Shown here piece by piece: positions 1 to 7,749 of a stretch of DNA of 13,203 nucleotides. The position numbers and the translations under genes are program-made. The stretch's first letter is position 1, and every line of letters begins with the position of its first letter. The notes beneath the pieces were generated by a model. It searched no databases. It saw only the letters and a list, made by a program, of their open reading frames with translations, and was not told the origin of the DNA. The DNA lies in the NCBI GenBank assembly GCA_009693225.1, contig SHXP01000036.1, forward strand, positions 1 to 13,203, in the 5' to 3' direction. The DNA comes from Limnohabitans sp. (GTDB lineage: Bacteria > Pseudomonadota > Gammaproteobacteria > Burkholderiales > Burkholderiaceae_C).

Positions 1-1
1 C

Positions 2-718
2 GCCAACGACTACGCGCTGAAAAACCTGAAGAAAAACAAAATCGCCATCATCGCCGACACCTCGGGCTATGGCACGGCCAGCGCCAAAACCGCCACCGAA
101 CTGCTGGAGAAAGCCGGGATCAAGCCGGTGTACTCGGTGCTGGTCGACCCGAGCAAAACCGACCTGACCGATGAAATGAACAAGGCGCGCGCCGCCGGTG
201 CCGACATCGTCATGCCCTGGTCTGCCGCCACCGGCTTGCTCGGTCGATTGCTGAATGCGCGCGGTGACATGGGCTGGCACGTGCCGGTGGTCGGTCACCC
301 TGCGCTGATGGCCGCGCAAATCCGCAAGCTCCTGAACAAACCCGAGTACTGGGAAAACACCTTTGCCGCCGGTTACCACAGCACCACCTACGGCAGCGAC
401 GGCAAACTGCCCGAGCGCACACAGCAGCTGGTCGATAAAGTCCGCCCCAAACTCGGCGGCGGCGAAATCGATGTGCTGTTCTGGTGGGTGGCCATGGGCT
501 ACGACACGGTCAAAGTGATAGAGCACGCCATCAAGACCAGCGGCTCGACCGACCCGGCCGGCATACAAAAAGTGCTGGAAAACACCAAAGATTATAAAGG
601 CGTGTTCGCCACCTACAGCTGGAGCGTGACCGAACACAACGGTTTCCCCGACAGCAATATGACCGTCAACGCGGCCAATACCTTCAAGGACGGGAGCTTC
701 AAATCCGCTCCGAAATGA
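2..718 (+). CDS. ABC transporter substrate-binding protein, Liv/HAAT family (5' truncated by window edge)
   Basis: Frame 2 is open from the left edge to a TGA at 716-718, giving about 238 residues of the C-terminal part of a periplasmic binding protein; the start codon and signal peptide lie outside the window. The fragment opens with an alternating pattern typical of the hinge into the second lobe (KIAIIADTSGYGTASA), then 'AGADIVMPW', a Leu-rich helix and a final 'GVFATYSWSVTEHNGF' segment, all usual in type I periplasmic binding proteins (Peripla_BP_6). Such proteins capture the ligand and hand it to the membrane permeases; this family carries branched-chain amino acids but, in catabolic clusters, often aromatic or other carboxylic acids. 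The permease gene starts 23 bases downstream. The family call is firm; the ligand is unknown, and the catabolic genes downstream make an organic acid more likely than an amino acid (inference). Confidence 0.88.
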   Translation, partial: ANDYALKNLKKNKIAIIADTSGYGTASAKTATELLEKAGIKPVYSVLVDPSKTDLTDEMNKARAAGADIVMPWSAATGLLGRLLNARGDMGWHVPVVGHPALMAAQIRKLLNKPEYWENTFAAGYHSTTYGSDGKLPERTQQLVDKVRPKLGGGEIDVLFWWVAMGYDTVKVIEHAIKTSGSTDPAGIQKVLENTKDYKGVFATYSWSVTEHNGFPDSNMTVNAANTFKDGSFKSAPK

Positions 719-741
719 TTCTCACTGCCGCAGTCTGACCC

Positions 742-1602
742 ATGCTCACTGTTCTCATCACCGGGCTGGCCACCGGCATGCTGTTCGCAGCCGTTGCCCT
801 AGTCTACAACGTCATGTACTCCACCTCCAAGGTGTTGTCGGTGACCACCGGCCATATCTCCATGTTGGGCGGCGTCTTCGGCGCCTATGCCATTTCGGTG
901 CTGCAACTGCACTGGACGCTGGGCCTGCTGGCCGCTATCGCGGCGGGTGCGGCTTTCGGAGCTCTGACTGAATTGCTGGCCATACGCCGGGTGCTTAACC
1001 GCAGCGACGAACATCTGTGGCTGCTCAGCACGCTGGCGCTGGCCACCATGGTGCAGCAGGCTGCCGGTCTGTGGTGGGGCACCGAGCCCAAGCCGTTTCC
1101 GCGCCTGATTCCACAGGACTTCGGTGCCGGTGTGCTAGACCAGAAATTCTGGCTGCCCATAGGCATGACCTTGTTGATGGCCGTCGGGCTAGAGCTGTTT
1201 TACAAGCGCACCATGTACGGTAAGGTGTTCATGGCCATGTCCGAAGACGCGTTTGCCGCGCAGGCACGCGGCATTTCCACCGACCGCATACGGCTAATGT
1301 CGTATGTCCTGTCCGGCGCTTTGGGCGGGCTGGCGGGTTTTGCGGCCGGTCAATTGACGTTTGCTTTTTTCGCGCTCGGCCTCACGCTCACGCTCAACGG
1401 TTTCATTGCGCTGGCGGTCGGCGGCCTGGGCAGCAATATCGGCGCGATATTGGGCGGCGCGGCGCTGGGTTTGCTGAATGCCTATGCCAGTTACTGGTTC
1501 GGCGGTGAATACCAGCAAACGATTGCCGTCGGTTTGTTGATGATCGTGCTGCTGGTCAAACCCGAAGGCTTGCTGGGTGACCGCCAGGTGAGGCCGGTAT
1601 GA
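742..1602 (+). CDS. livH: branched-chain amino acid family ABC transporter permease, LivH type
   Basis: A 286-residue, very hydrophobic protein with about eight predicted membrane segments, the usual length for LivH. It starts with the family's typical N-terminal helix ('ITGLATGMLFAAVAL') and carries the cytoplasmic coupling loop that contacts the ATPase at residues 160-178 (GKVFMAMSEDAFAAQARGI), followed by the Gly-rich helices of 'GALGGLAGFAAG' and 'GGLGSNIGAILGGAALG'. It would form the inner-membrane channel with the LivM-type protein downstream. No good Shine-Dalgarno sequence is visible before this ATG, but it is the start that gives the family's N-terminus. The stop overlaps the next start as ATGA. 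The symbol denotes the family type, not a proven leucine transporter. Confidence 0.93.
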   Translation: MLTVLITGLATGMLFAAVALVYNVMYSTSKVLSVTTGHISMLGGVFGAYAISVLQLHWTLGLLAAIAAGAAFGALTELLAIRRVLNRSDEHLWLLSTLALATMVQQAAGLWWGTEPKPFPRLIPQDFGAGVLDQKFWLPIGMTLLMAVGLELFYKRTMYGKVFMAMSEDAFAAQARGISTDRIRLMSYVLSGALGGLAGFAAGQLTFAFFALGLTLTLNGFIALAVGGLGSNIGAILGGAALGLLNAYASYWFGGEYQQTIAVGLLMIVLLVKPEGLLGDRQVRPV

Positions 1603-2603
1603 ACAGCGCGTCGAACACGCGCAAAGCCTGGTTGCTGCTCGGCGGCTTGCTGATCGCCAGCCTGCCTTGGTGGGCGGGCGATCAGTACCAGTTGCACCTG
1701 GCGTCGTTGATCGCGGTGTACTGGATTTTGATTGCCGGCCTGAACATGGTGGTCGGTTTCACCGGCCAGTTGTCCATCGGTCACGTCGGTCTGTTGTGCA
1801 TAGGCGCGTATGCGTTTTCCATACTGGCCGGCAAGTCAGGCTGGCACCCGGCGCTGGCGCTGGCCACCTCGGGCGTGCTGGGCGGTGTCTGCGGCCTGGC
1901 GCTGGGACTGCCCTCGCTGCGCCTGCCGGGCTTTTATTTCGCCATGGCCACCATGGCCTTCGCGCTCATCGTCAACGACCTGGTGCTGGCGCAGGTGGAT
2001 CTGACCGGCGGCGGCATCGGTCTGCACGGCCCGCTGATTCCCGCGCCCTTTGATTCACCCTCAGGTTTTTATTACCTGGTCAGTCTGCTGGCGCTGGCCG
2101 TCACCTGGCTGAGCTGGAACCTGAGCCGCCACATGTGGGGCCGTGCGCTTATTTCGATACGCGACAACCCGGTGGCCGCGCAGTCGGTGGGCGTGGCGGT
2201 GTTTCGCGCCAAACTGACCGTGTTTGTGTTCAGCGGCGTCACCGCCGGTGTGGCCGGCGCGGTATTCGCCAGCCTGCAAAGCTACATCACGCCTGACACC
2301 TTTGTGTTTGAACTCAGCCTGTTCTTTTTTGTCTGCATCATCATCGGCGGGCGCGGCAGCAGCATCGGCCCGTTCATCGGCACGGTGGTGCTGACGGCGC
2401 TGCCTGAACTGGTGGCGCCGCTGGCCAAGCTGGGCAATTTCTTTTACGGCCTGATGCTGCTGGTGGTGGTGCTGGTGGTGCCCGAAGGTATAGGCCGGGT
2501 GTTTCAAGTCATCAGCGAACACTTGCGCCCGCGTGTGGTGCACCGTGAACCGATAGCCCCTGACCTGGCCCGGCTGGGCCGTGCGTTGAAGAACAAACCA
2601 TGA
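1599..2603 (+). CDS. livM: branched-chain amino acid family ABC transporter permease, LivM type
   Basis: A 334-residue membrane protein with about nine or ten hydrophobic segments, second permease subunit of the importer. The LivM hallmark 'GQLSIGHVGLLCIGAYA' lies at residues 56-72 and the coupling loop 'GRALISIRDNPVAAQSVGV' at 181-199. Both match the family closely. The C-terminal tail, about 40 residues after the last helix, is charged (Arg/His/Pro-rich) and probably cytoplasmic. Start and stop both lie in ATGA overlaps with the neighbouring genes, which fixes the start and suggests translational coupling and equal stoichiometry with LivH. Confidence 0.93.
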   Translation: MNSASNTRKAWLLLGGLLIASLPWWAGDQYQLHLASLIAVYWILIAGLNMVVGFTGQLSIGHVGLLCIGAYAFSILAGKSGWHPALALATSGVLGGVCGLALGLPSLRLPGFYFAMATMAFALIVNDLVLAQVDLTGGGIGLHGPLIPAPFDSPSGFYYLVSLLALAVTWLSWNLSRHMWGRALISIRDNPVAAQSVGVAVFRAKLTVFVFSGVTAGVAGAVFASLQSYITPDTFVFELSLFFFVCIIIGGRGSSIGPFIGTVVLTALPELVAPLAKLGNFFYGLMLLVVVLVVPEGIGRVFQVISEHLRPRVVHREPIAPDLARLGRALKNKP

Positions 2604-3367
2604 CGCGCACCGACCAGCTGCAAGCCGTGTCTGTTAGCCGCGCCTTCGGCGGTATCAAGGCGCTGGACGATGTATCGTTGCAATTGCGCCCCGGCGAAGT
2701 CCAAGGCCTGATCGGCCCCAACGGCAGCGGCAAAACCACCTTGCTGAACCTGCTTTGCGGTTTCTACCAGCCGAGCAGCGGCCAGATCCGTCTGGGCGAC
2801 CATGACCTGTCGCAGGCCAGCGTGCAAATGCGCGCTGTCAACGGCATTGCCCGCACCTTTCAAAAACCCCGGCTCATGCCCATGCTCAGCGTGCTGGACA
2901 ACTGCATGCTCGGCGCCTGGACCCATGTGCAGGCCGGTTTCATGAGCACGGCGCTGGCGCTGCCGCACGTGGGCGCTCAGGAAATCGACATCAAAGAACG
3001 CGCCATCGAACTGCTGCACGGCGTCGGCCTGGGCCATGTGATGCAGCGTCAGGCCAGTCAGCTGGACCATGCAGAACAACGTTTTCTGGAAATCGCTCGC
3101 GGCCTGGCCATGCAACCGCGCTTCATGCTGCTGGACGAACCGGCCGGCGGTTTGACGCACCAGGAAATCGACCACCTGGGCGATGTCATCCGCACGCTGC
3201 GCGACAACGGCATAGGCGTGCTGCTGGTCGAACACCACACTGATTTTGTGTTCCGCATCTGCGAGCGCGTGACCACGCTCAACACCGGAAAAATGATTTG
3301 CCACGGTTCATCAAAACAAGTGCGCAACGACCCCGAAGTCATTCGCGTTTACCTGGGAGCCTCATGA
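2600..3367 (+). CDS. livG: ABC transporter ATP-binding protein, LivG type, with unusual signature motif
   Basis: A 255-residue ATPase subunit powering the importer on the cytoplasmic face. Visible motifs: Walker A GPNGSGKTT (39-47), Q-loop 'RTFQKPRL' (85-92), Walker B plus catalytic Glu 'FMLLDEPAGG' (175-184), and the H-loop His in 'LLVEHH' (near 212). The C-terminal part 'GKMICHG...VIRVYLG' is the family ending. The oddity is the ABC signature: where LivG proteins have a form such as LSYGEQ or LAYGQQ, this one reads LDHAEQ (155-160), so the small residue and the glycine that contact ATP are Asp and Ala. The rest of the protein is intact and in frame, so this is divergence rather than decay. 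The start is set by the ATGA overlap with livM. Confidence 0.92.
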   Translation: MTRTDQLQAVSVSRAFGGIKALDDVSLQLRPGEVQGLIGPNGSGKTTLLNLLCGFYQPSSGQIRLGDHDLSQASVQMRAVNGIARTFQKPRLMPMLSVLDNCMLGAWTHVQAGFMSTALALPHVGAQEIDIKERAIELLHGVGLGHVMQRQASQLDHAEQRFLEIARGLAMQPRFMLLDEPAGGLTHQEIDHLGDVIRTLRDNGIGVLLVEHHTDFVFRICERVTTLNTGKMICHGSSKQVRNDPEVIRVYLGAS

Positions 3368-4125
3368 TGCACACTCGTACGCGACCCGAGGAAGTACTGC
3401 TGCAGATCGACACGCTGGATGTGGCCTATGGCAAGGCGCAGGTGGTGCACGGTCTGTCCATGCAAGTGCGCAAAGGCGAGTTTGTTGTCATCCTGGGGCG
3501 CAACGGCGCGGGCAAAAGCTCGCTGCTGCACGCTGTCTCAGGCCTGATACCCAAGCAAGCCGTACGCGTGCATTTCAAAGGACAGGACATCAGCAGTGCC
3601 ACGCCGCGCCACATCGTTCGCCAGGGTCTGGTGCAGGTGCTTGAAGGCCACCGCGTGTTTCACCATTTGTCGGTGCAGGACAACCTGTTGATCGGCACGT
3701 ATGCGAATTCACCGGGGGGCGACCGCAGCAAGCTCGACGCCATCTACACCATGTTCCCCGAACTGGCCGAGCGCAAACAGCAAATGGCTTCGCGTTTGTC
3801 CGGCGGCCAGCAGCAGATACTGGCAGTGGCGCAAGGCGTGATCGCCGAGCCCGCGCTGCTGATACTCGACGAGCCCTCCAGCGGCCTGGCCCCGCTGGTG
3901 ATAGACCGCATTCTGGGCGTGGCCTCACAACTGTGCAGCCGTGGCCTGTCCATCCTGCTGGTTGAGCAACTGGTGGACAAGGCATTGCGGCACGCGCATT
4001 ACGCCTACCTAATGGAAACCGGCCGCATTGCCGGTGCAGGTTTTACAGATGAATTACGCGACAGCGATTTGCTGCAACGCGTTTACCTGGGTGGTCACGG
4101 CCCGACGCCCGCGGAGAATGCATGA
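3364..4125 (+). CDS. livF: ABC transporter ATP-binding protein, LivF type
   Basis: A 253-residue ATPase, second nucleotide-binding subunit of the Liv-type importer. Walker A GRNGAGKSS (45-53), signature LSGGQQQ (145-151) and Walker B LLILDEPSSG (165-174) are all canonical, as is 'SILLVEQ' (196-201). The reading frame is open further upstream, to an ATG at 3298, but that would overlap livG by 70 bases and add residues that match nothing in the family. The ATG at 3364, directly followed by a second ATG at 3367, overlaps the livG stop in the same way as the other junctions here and gives the normal length. It is coupled by another ATGA to the thiolase-like gene, tying transport and catabolism into one transcript. 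Confidence 0.93.
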   Translation: MMHTRTRPEEVLLQIDTLDVAYGKAQVVHGLSMQVRKGEFVVILGRNGAGKSSLLHAVSGLIPKQAVRVHFKGQDISSATPRHIVRQGLVQVLEGHRVFHHLSVQDNLLIGTYANSPGGDRSKLDAIYTMFPELAERKQQMASRLSGGQQQILAVAQGVIAEPALLILDEPSSGLAPLVIDRILGVASQLCSRGLSILLVEQLVDKALRHAHYAYLMETGRIAGAGFTDELRDSDLLQRVYLGGHGPTPAENA

Positions 4126-5255
4126 GTTACCTCACTGGCAGCGGCCTGACACCTTACGGCAAACTGCCCGGCAAATCCGCGCTCGACCTGATGTCCGACG
4201 CGGCCACGCTGGCCCTGAATGATGCCGGGCTGGAGCGCAAAGACATAGACGGCCTGCTCTGCGGCTATGCCACCACTTTTTCGCATTTGATGCTGAGCAC
4301 GGTGTTTGCCGAACACTTCGGCTTGCAACCCGACTACGCGCATTCCATGCAACTGGGCGGCGCCACCGGTTTTGCGCTGGTGATGCTGGCCCACCACCTG
4401 GTGGAAAGCGGCGCTGCCGAACGCATACTCGTGGTCGCCGGTGAAAACCGCGCCACCGGCCAAAGCCGTGATGCCTCGGTGCAGGTGCTGGCACAAGTCG
4501 GCCACCCGGTGTACGAGGTGCCGCTGGGCACCACCATCCCCGCTTTTTACGATTTGCTGGCTTCGGGCTACATGCACAAGCACGGCAACACCGAAGAGGA
4601 TTTCGCCGAGCTCTCGGTGCTGATGCGCCGTCACGCCGCGCTGCACCCGGGTGCGCAGTTTCAAACACCCATCAGCGTGGCCGAGGTCATGGCCTCGCGC
4701 CCCATCGCCACACCGCTCAAGCTGCTGGACTGCTGTTCGGTGGCCGACGGCGGCGGCGCCTTTGTGGTGTCGCGCCAGGCCATCGGCCCGCATGCTTTGC
4801 GCATCAGCGGCACCGCGCAGCGCCACAACCCGCAGCACATCAGTGCCGCGACCTATTTGAACGACAGCGGCGCGGGCGACTGCACGCACCGCGCCCTGGC
4901 GCAAGCCGCTCACACACTGGCCGATGTTGAGTACGCCGCCGTTTACGACAGCTTCACCATCACCCTGAGCATGCTGCTGGAAGAAATCGGCCTGGCACCG
5001 CGCGGGCGCGCCGGTGCGCTGGCGCGCGACGGGCACTTCGACCGCGACGGCGCGGTGCCGCTGAACATGCACGGCGGTCTGCTGTCCTATGGCCACTGCG
5101 GTGTCGCCGGGGCCATGGCGCATCTGGCTGAAACACATTTGCAAATGACCGGGCGCGCCGGTGAACGGCAAGTGCCGCGTGCCGGTGTCAGCTTGCTGCA
5201 CGGCGACGGCGGCGTGCTGTCATCGCACGTCAGCCTGGTGGTGGAGCAAGCATGA
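4122..5255 (+). CDS. thiolase-fold protein of the SCP2/Ltp2 (DitF-like) type, lacking the nucleophilic Cys; probable acyl-CoA aldolase subunit
   Basis: A 377-residue thiolase-superfamily protein. The thiolase fold is seen in 'ALDLMSDAATLALNDAGL', the active-site loop 'MQLGGATGFALVMLA' (76-90), 'CCSVADGGGAFVVS' (204-217), 'VYDSFT' (274-279) and 'HGGLLSYGHCG' (317-327). In SCP2-type thiolases the loop carries a catalytic Cys just before the Ala-Thr/Ser-Gly; here Gly80 is in that place, and the His of the later HD-x-F motif is Tyr275. Both changes are typical of the Ltp2 group, which with a DUF35 partner cleaves beta-hydroxyacyl-CoA by retro-aldol reaction in steroid side-chain degradation. The next gene is exactly such a partner. 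Inference: a carbon-carbon lyase (or condensing enzyme) on a CoA ester rather than a classical thiolase. The proline usually following the conserved GH is Cys326, a further small deviation. Confidence 0.85.
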   Translation: MSYLTGSGLTPYGKLPGKSALDLMSDAATLALNDAGLERKDIDGLLCGYATTFSHLMLSTVFAEHFGLQPDYAHSMQLGGATGFALVMLAHHLVESGAAERILVVAGENRATGQSRDASVQVLAQVGHPVYEVPLGTTIPAFYDLLASGYMHKHGNTEEDFAELSVLMRRHAALHPGAQFQTPISVAEVMASRPIATPLKLLDCCSVADGGGAFVVSRQAIGPHALRISGTAQRHNPQHISAATYLNDSGAGDCTHRALAQAAHTLADVEYAAVYDSFTITLSMLLEEIGLAPRGRAGALARDGHFDRDGAVPLNMHGGLLSYGHCGVAGAMAHLAETHLQMTGRAGERQVPRAGVSLLHGDGGVLSSHVSLVVEQA

Positions 5256-5626
5256 GTTCAAACACACCGACGTCCTCTGACGACTGGACCCGTGGTGGGT
5301 CGCAGCTGATGCGCCAGCACTGCCGCAGTTGCAGCCATGTCTGGTATTTCTTCAGACAGTTCTGCCCGGCCTGCGGCAGCGACAGTCCGCTGCAAACAAG
5401 CTGCAATCCGATCGGCGTGGTCTGCGCCGCGACGCTGGTGCACCGCGCACCCGATGAGCGTTTCAAGGACCTGGTGCCCTACCGGCTGGTGCTGGTCGAC
5501 ATGCACGACGGTGTGTGCGTGATGGGCCACGGCGAGCCCGCATTGCAGATCGGCGACAGCGTGCGCTGCGACATACAAACCCTGGCAGGCCAGCCCCTGC
5601 CCTTTTTTAAGCTGCAACAACCATGA
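5252..5626 (+). CDS. DUF35 zinc-ribbon/OB-fold acyl-CoA-binding protein, partner of the thiolase-like protein
   Basis: A 124-residue protein with an N-terminal rubredoxin-like zinc ribbon, Cys24-x2-Cys27 and Cys38-x2-Cys41, followed by a beta-rich OB-fold region including 'YRLVLVDMHDGVCVMGH' and ending 'PLPFFKL', characteristic of DUF35 (ChsH2 C-terminal type). Proteins of this family bind the acyl-CoA and form a complex with thiolase-like aldolases such as Ltp2. Position and the ATGA overlaps on both sides support a 1:1 complex with the preceding gene product. In steroid degraders the DUF35 domain is often fused to a MaoC-type hydratase; here it stands alone, so another hydratase, possibly the MaoC protein at 12560, would have to make the hydroxyacyl-CoA (inference). 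Confidence 0.88.
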   Translation: MSSNTPTSSDDWTRGGSQLMRQHCRSCSHVWYFFRQFCPACGSDSPLQTSCNPIGVVCAATLVHRAPDERFKDLVPYRLVLVDMHDGVCVMGHGEPALQIGDSVRCDIQTLAGQPLPFFKLQQP

Positions 5627-7749
5627 AACTTGACCCCAGAGCCGCCATCCGCAAAGGGCTGGCCCCGCGCTCCATTGCCGTCATCGACGCATCCGACAAC
5701 CCGCACAAAATCGGCGGCAGGCCGCTGGCGTATTTGTCGCGCTTCGGTTTTCAGGGCAAGGTGTATGCGATCAACCCGCAGCGTGCGCAGGTCCAAGGCT
5801 TTGCCAGTTTTGCTAGCTTCTCCGCCCTGCCCGAGGTACCCGACCTGGTCATCATCGCCCTGCCGGGTGAACTCGCTGTTACCGCAGTCAGCGAATGCGC
5901 CGCCGCCGGTGTCGCTATGTGCATCATCATGAGCTCGGGCTTCTCCGAAAGCGGCGAAGCTGCTCGCTTGCAGGAGGAAAACATGGTCGCCTGTGCGCGC
6001 GTGGCCGGCATGCGGCTGGTCGGCCCGAATTCTCAAGGCCTGGCCAATTTCAGCAACGGCGCGGTCGCCAGTTTTTCCACCATGTTCACCGAGGTAGATC
6101 CGGCCGATGGGCCGGTGGGCATCGTCAGCCAGAGCGGCGCCATGGCCGTCATCCCCTACGGCCTGCTGCGCGGGCGCGGCATCGGTGTGCGGCACTCGCA
6201 CGCCACCGGCAACGACTGCGATGTGACGGTGTGCGAACTCGCCACCGTGATCGCCGAAGACCCGGGCCTGAAACTGCTGATTCTGTATCTGGAAGGCATT
6301 CCCGACCCCTGGCACCTGGCCGAGGCCGCCGCCATTGCGCGCGCGCGCAAACTGCCGGTGATCGCGCTGAAATCCGGCCGCACGCCGGCGGGCCAGATGG
6401 CGGCCATGTCGCACACCGGCTCACTGGCCAACGAAGACCGCGTGGTCGATGCCTTTTTCGAAGAACACGGCATCTGGCGCGCGAAAAGCATGGCCGATCT
6501 GGTCGACACCGCGCCGCTGTACTTGCAAGGCTGGAAACCCAAGGGCCGCCGGCTGGTGGCGATTAGCAATTCAGGCGCGGTCTGCGTCATGACCGCGGAT
6601 GCCGCCACCCGCGCCGGTATGCCCATGGAAGCGCTGTCGGCGCAAACCCAGAGCGAACTCAAAAGCATATTGCCGGGTTTTGCCACCACCACCAACCCGG
6701 TTGACATCACCGCTGCACTGCTGTCCAACAGCGGTTTGTTCGGCGCCATCCTGCCGCCTATCGCCAGGGACCCGGCGGCCGATGCGTTTTTGATCGGCGT
6801 GGCTGTGGCAGGTGCGGGCTACGACGTCGAGCGCTTTGCCGCTGATGCCCAATCCTTTGCCACGCAAACCGGCAAACCGCTGGTGGTGGCCTCGTCTCAA
6901 GACAACGTGGCGCAGCGCTTTAAAAACAACGGCCTGGTGGTCTACCCGACCGAGGGCGAAGCGGTCAACGCCTTGTCGAATTTTTTATCGCACGCCAGCC
7001 TGCTGGAACACACGGGCACGCGCCAGCCGGTGATACAGCCGCTGCCGCTGCTGCCCGACGATGTGCACATGCTCGACGAAGCCGACAGCATGAAGCTGTT
7101 GAAACAACTGGGCGTGGACACGGTAGCGCACGCCATCTGCCATGACGTGCAACAAGCCGTGGCGGCGTTCAAAACCCTGGGCGGCCGGCCTGTGGCGGTC
7201 AAGGGCTGCAGCAGCCAGACCTCGCACAAATTCGAATACGGTCTGGTGGCTTTGAACCTGCGCAGCGGAGACGATGTCGCCAAAGCGTTTGAAGAGATCA
7301 CGCGCAACGCCAGAAAGCACGGCCTGGCATTGAGCGGCGTCATGGTCGCGGCCATGGCCGAAGGTGAACGCGAACTGATGATCGGCGCCAAGATCGACCC
7401 GGTGTTCGGCCCGGTGATGCTGGTCGGCGACGGCGGTAAATACGTCGAGGCCATGCCCGACATGCAAGTGCTGCTGCCGCCGTTCAACACCACTCAGGTG
7501 AAAACGGCGCTGAACAAACTGCGTATCGCGCCGCTGCTGCACGGTGTGCGCGGCGACCCACCCATGGACATGGATGCGTTCGCCCGCATGGCGGTGGCCG
7601 TGGGCGACTGCATGGCCGCAGGCACCCACGGCATCACCCAACTCGATATCAACCCGGTCATCACCGGCGCAGCAGGCCAGGGCTGCGTCGCGGTCGACGC
7701 CGTGGTCTACCGGGGACAGATTTCCACAGCGCAACAGGACAAGACATGA
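5623..7749 (+). CDS. acyl-CoA synthetase, NDP-forming type (fused alpha/beta, ACD family)
   Basis: A 708-residue fused protein in the usual order: CoA-binding Rossmann domain (about 1-135, 'GKVYAINP', 'IMSSGFSESG', 'RLVGPNSQGL'), succinyl-CoA ligase-like middle domains (about 160-460) and an ATP-grasp domain (about 475-695). The phospho-accepting His is visible in SHTGSLA (His264) after 'ALKSGRTPAG', and the ATP-grasp part keeps 'PVAVKG', 'ERELMIGAKIDPVFGPVMLVGDGG' in two short blocks (582-605) and 'QLDINPVI' (673-680). The family converts a carboxylic acid, CoA and ATP to acyl-CoA, ADP and phosphate through a phosphohistidine. It is the obvious activation step for whatever the transporter imports. 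The substrate class is unknown; annotation as pimeloyl-CoA synthetase-like would be over-specific. ATGA overlaps join it to both neighbours. Confidence 0.9.
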   Translation: MKLDPRAAIRKGLAPRSIAVIDASDNPHKIGGRPLAYLSRFGFQGKVYAINPQRAQVQGFASFASFSALPEVPDLVIIALPGELAVTAVSECAAAGVAMCIIMSSGFSESGEAARLQEENMVACARVAGMRLVGPNSQGLANFSNGAVASFSTMFTEVDPADGPVGIVSQSGAMAVIPYGLLRGRGIGVRHSHATGNDCDVTVCELATVIAEDPGLKLLILYLEGIPDPWHLAEAAAIARARKLPVIALKSGRTPAGQMAAMSHTGSLANEDRVVDAFFEEHGIWRAKSMADLVDTAPLYLQGWKPKGRRLVAISNSGAVCVMTADAATRAGMPMEALSAQTQSELKSILPGFATTTNPVDITAALLSNSGLFGAILPPIARDPAADAFLIGVAVAGAGYDVERFAADAQSFATQTGKPLVVASSQDNVAQRFKNNGLVVYPTEGEAVNALSNFLSHASLLEHTGTRQPVIQPLPLLPDDVHMLDEADSMKLLKQLGVDTVAHAICHDVQQAVAAFKTLGGRPVAVKGCSSQTSHKFEYGLVALNLRSGDDVAKAFEEITRNARKHGLALSGVMVAAMAEGERELMIGAKIDPVFGPVMLVGDGGKYVEAMPDMQVLLPPFNTTQVKTALNKLRIAPLLHGVRGDPPMDMDAFARMAVAVGDCMAAGTHGITQLDINPVITGAAGQGCVAVDAVVYRGQISTAQQDKT

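Noticed and set aside
2504..3304. 266-residue open frame on the - strand
   Set aside because: Antisense to the livG-type ATPase gene; no recognisable domain.
3298..4125. Longer start for the LivF-type ATPase
   Set aside because: It would overlap livG by 70 bases and add 22 non-family residues; the ATG at 3364 follows the overlap pattern of the operon.
4095..5201. 368-residue open frame on the - strand
   Set aside because: Antisense shadow of the thiolase-like gene; the + strand frame has clear family motifs and operon overlaps.
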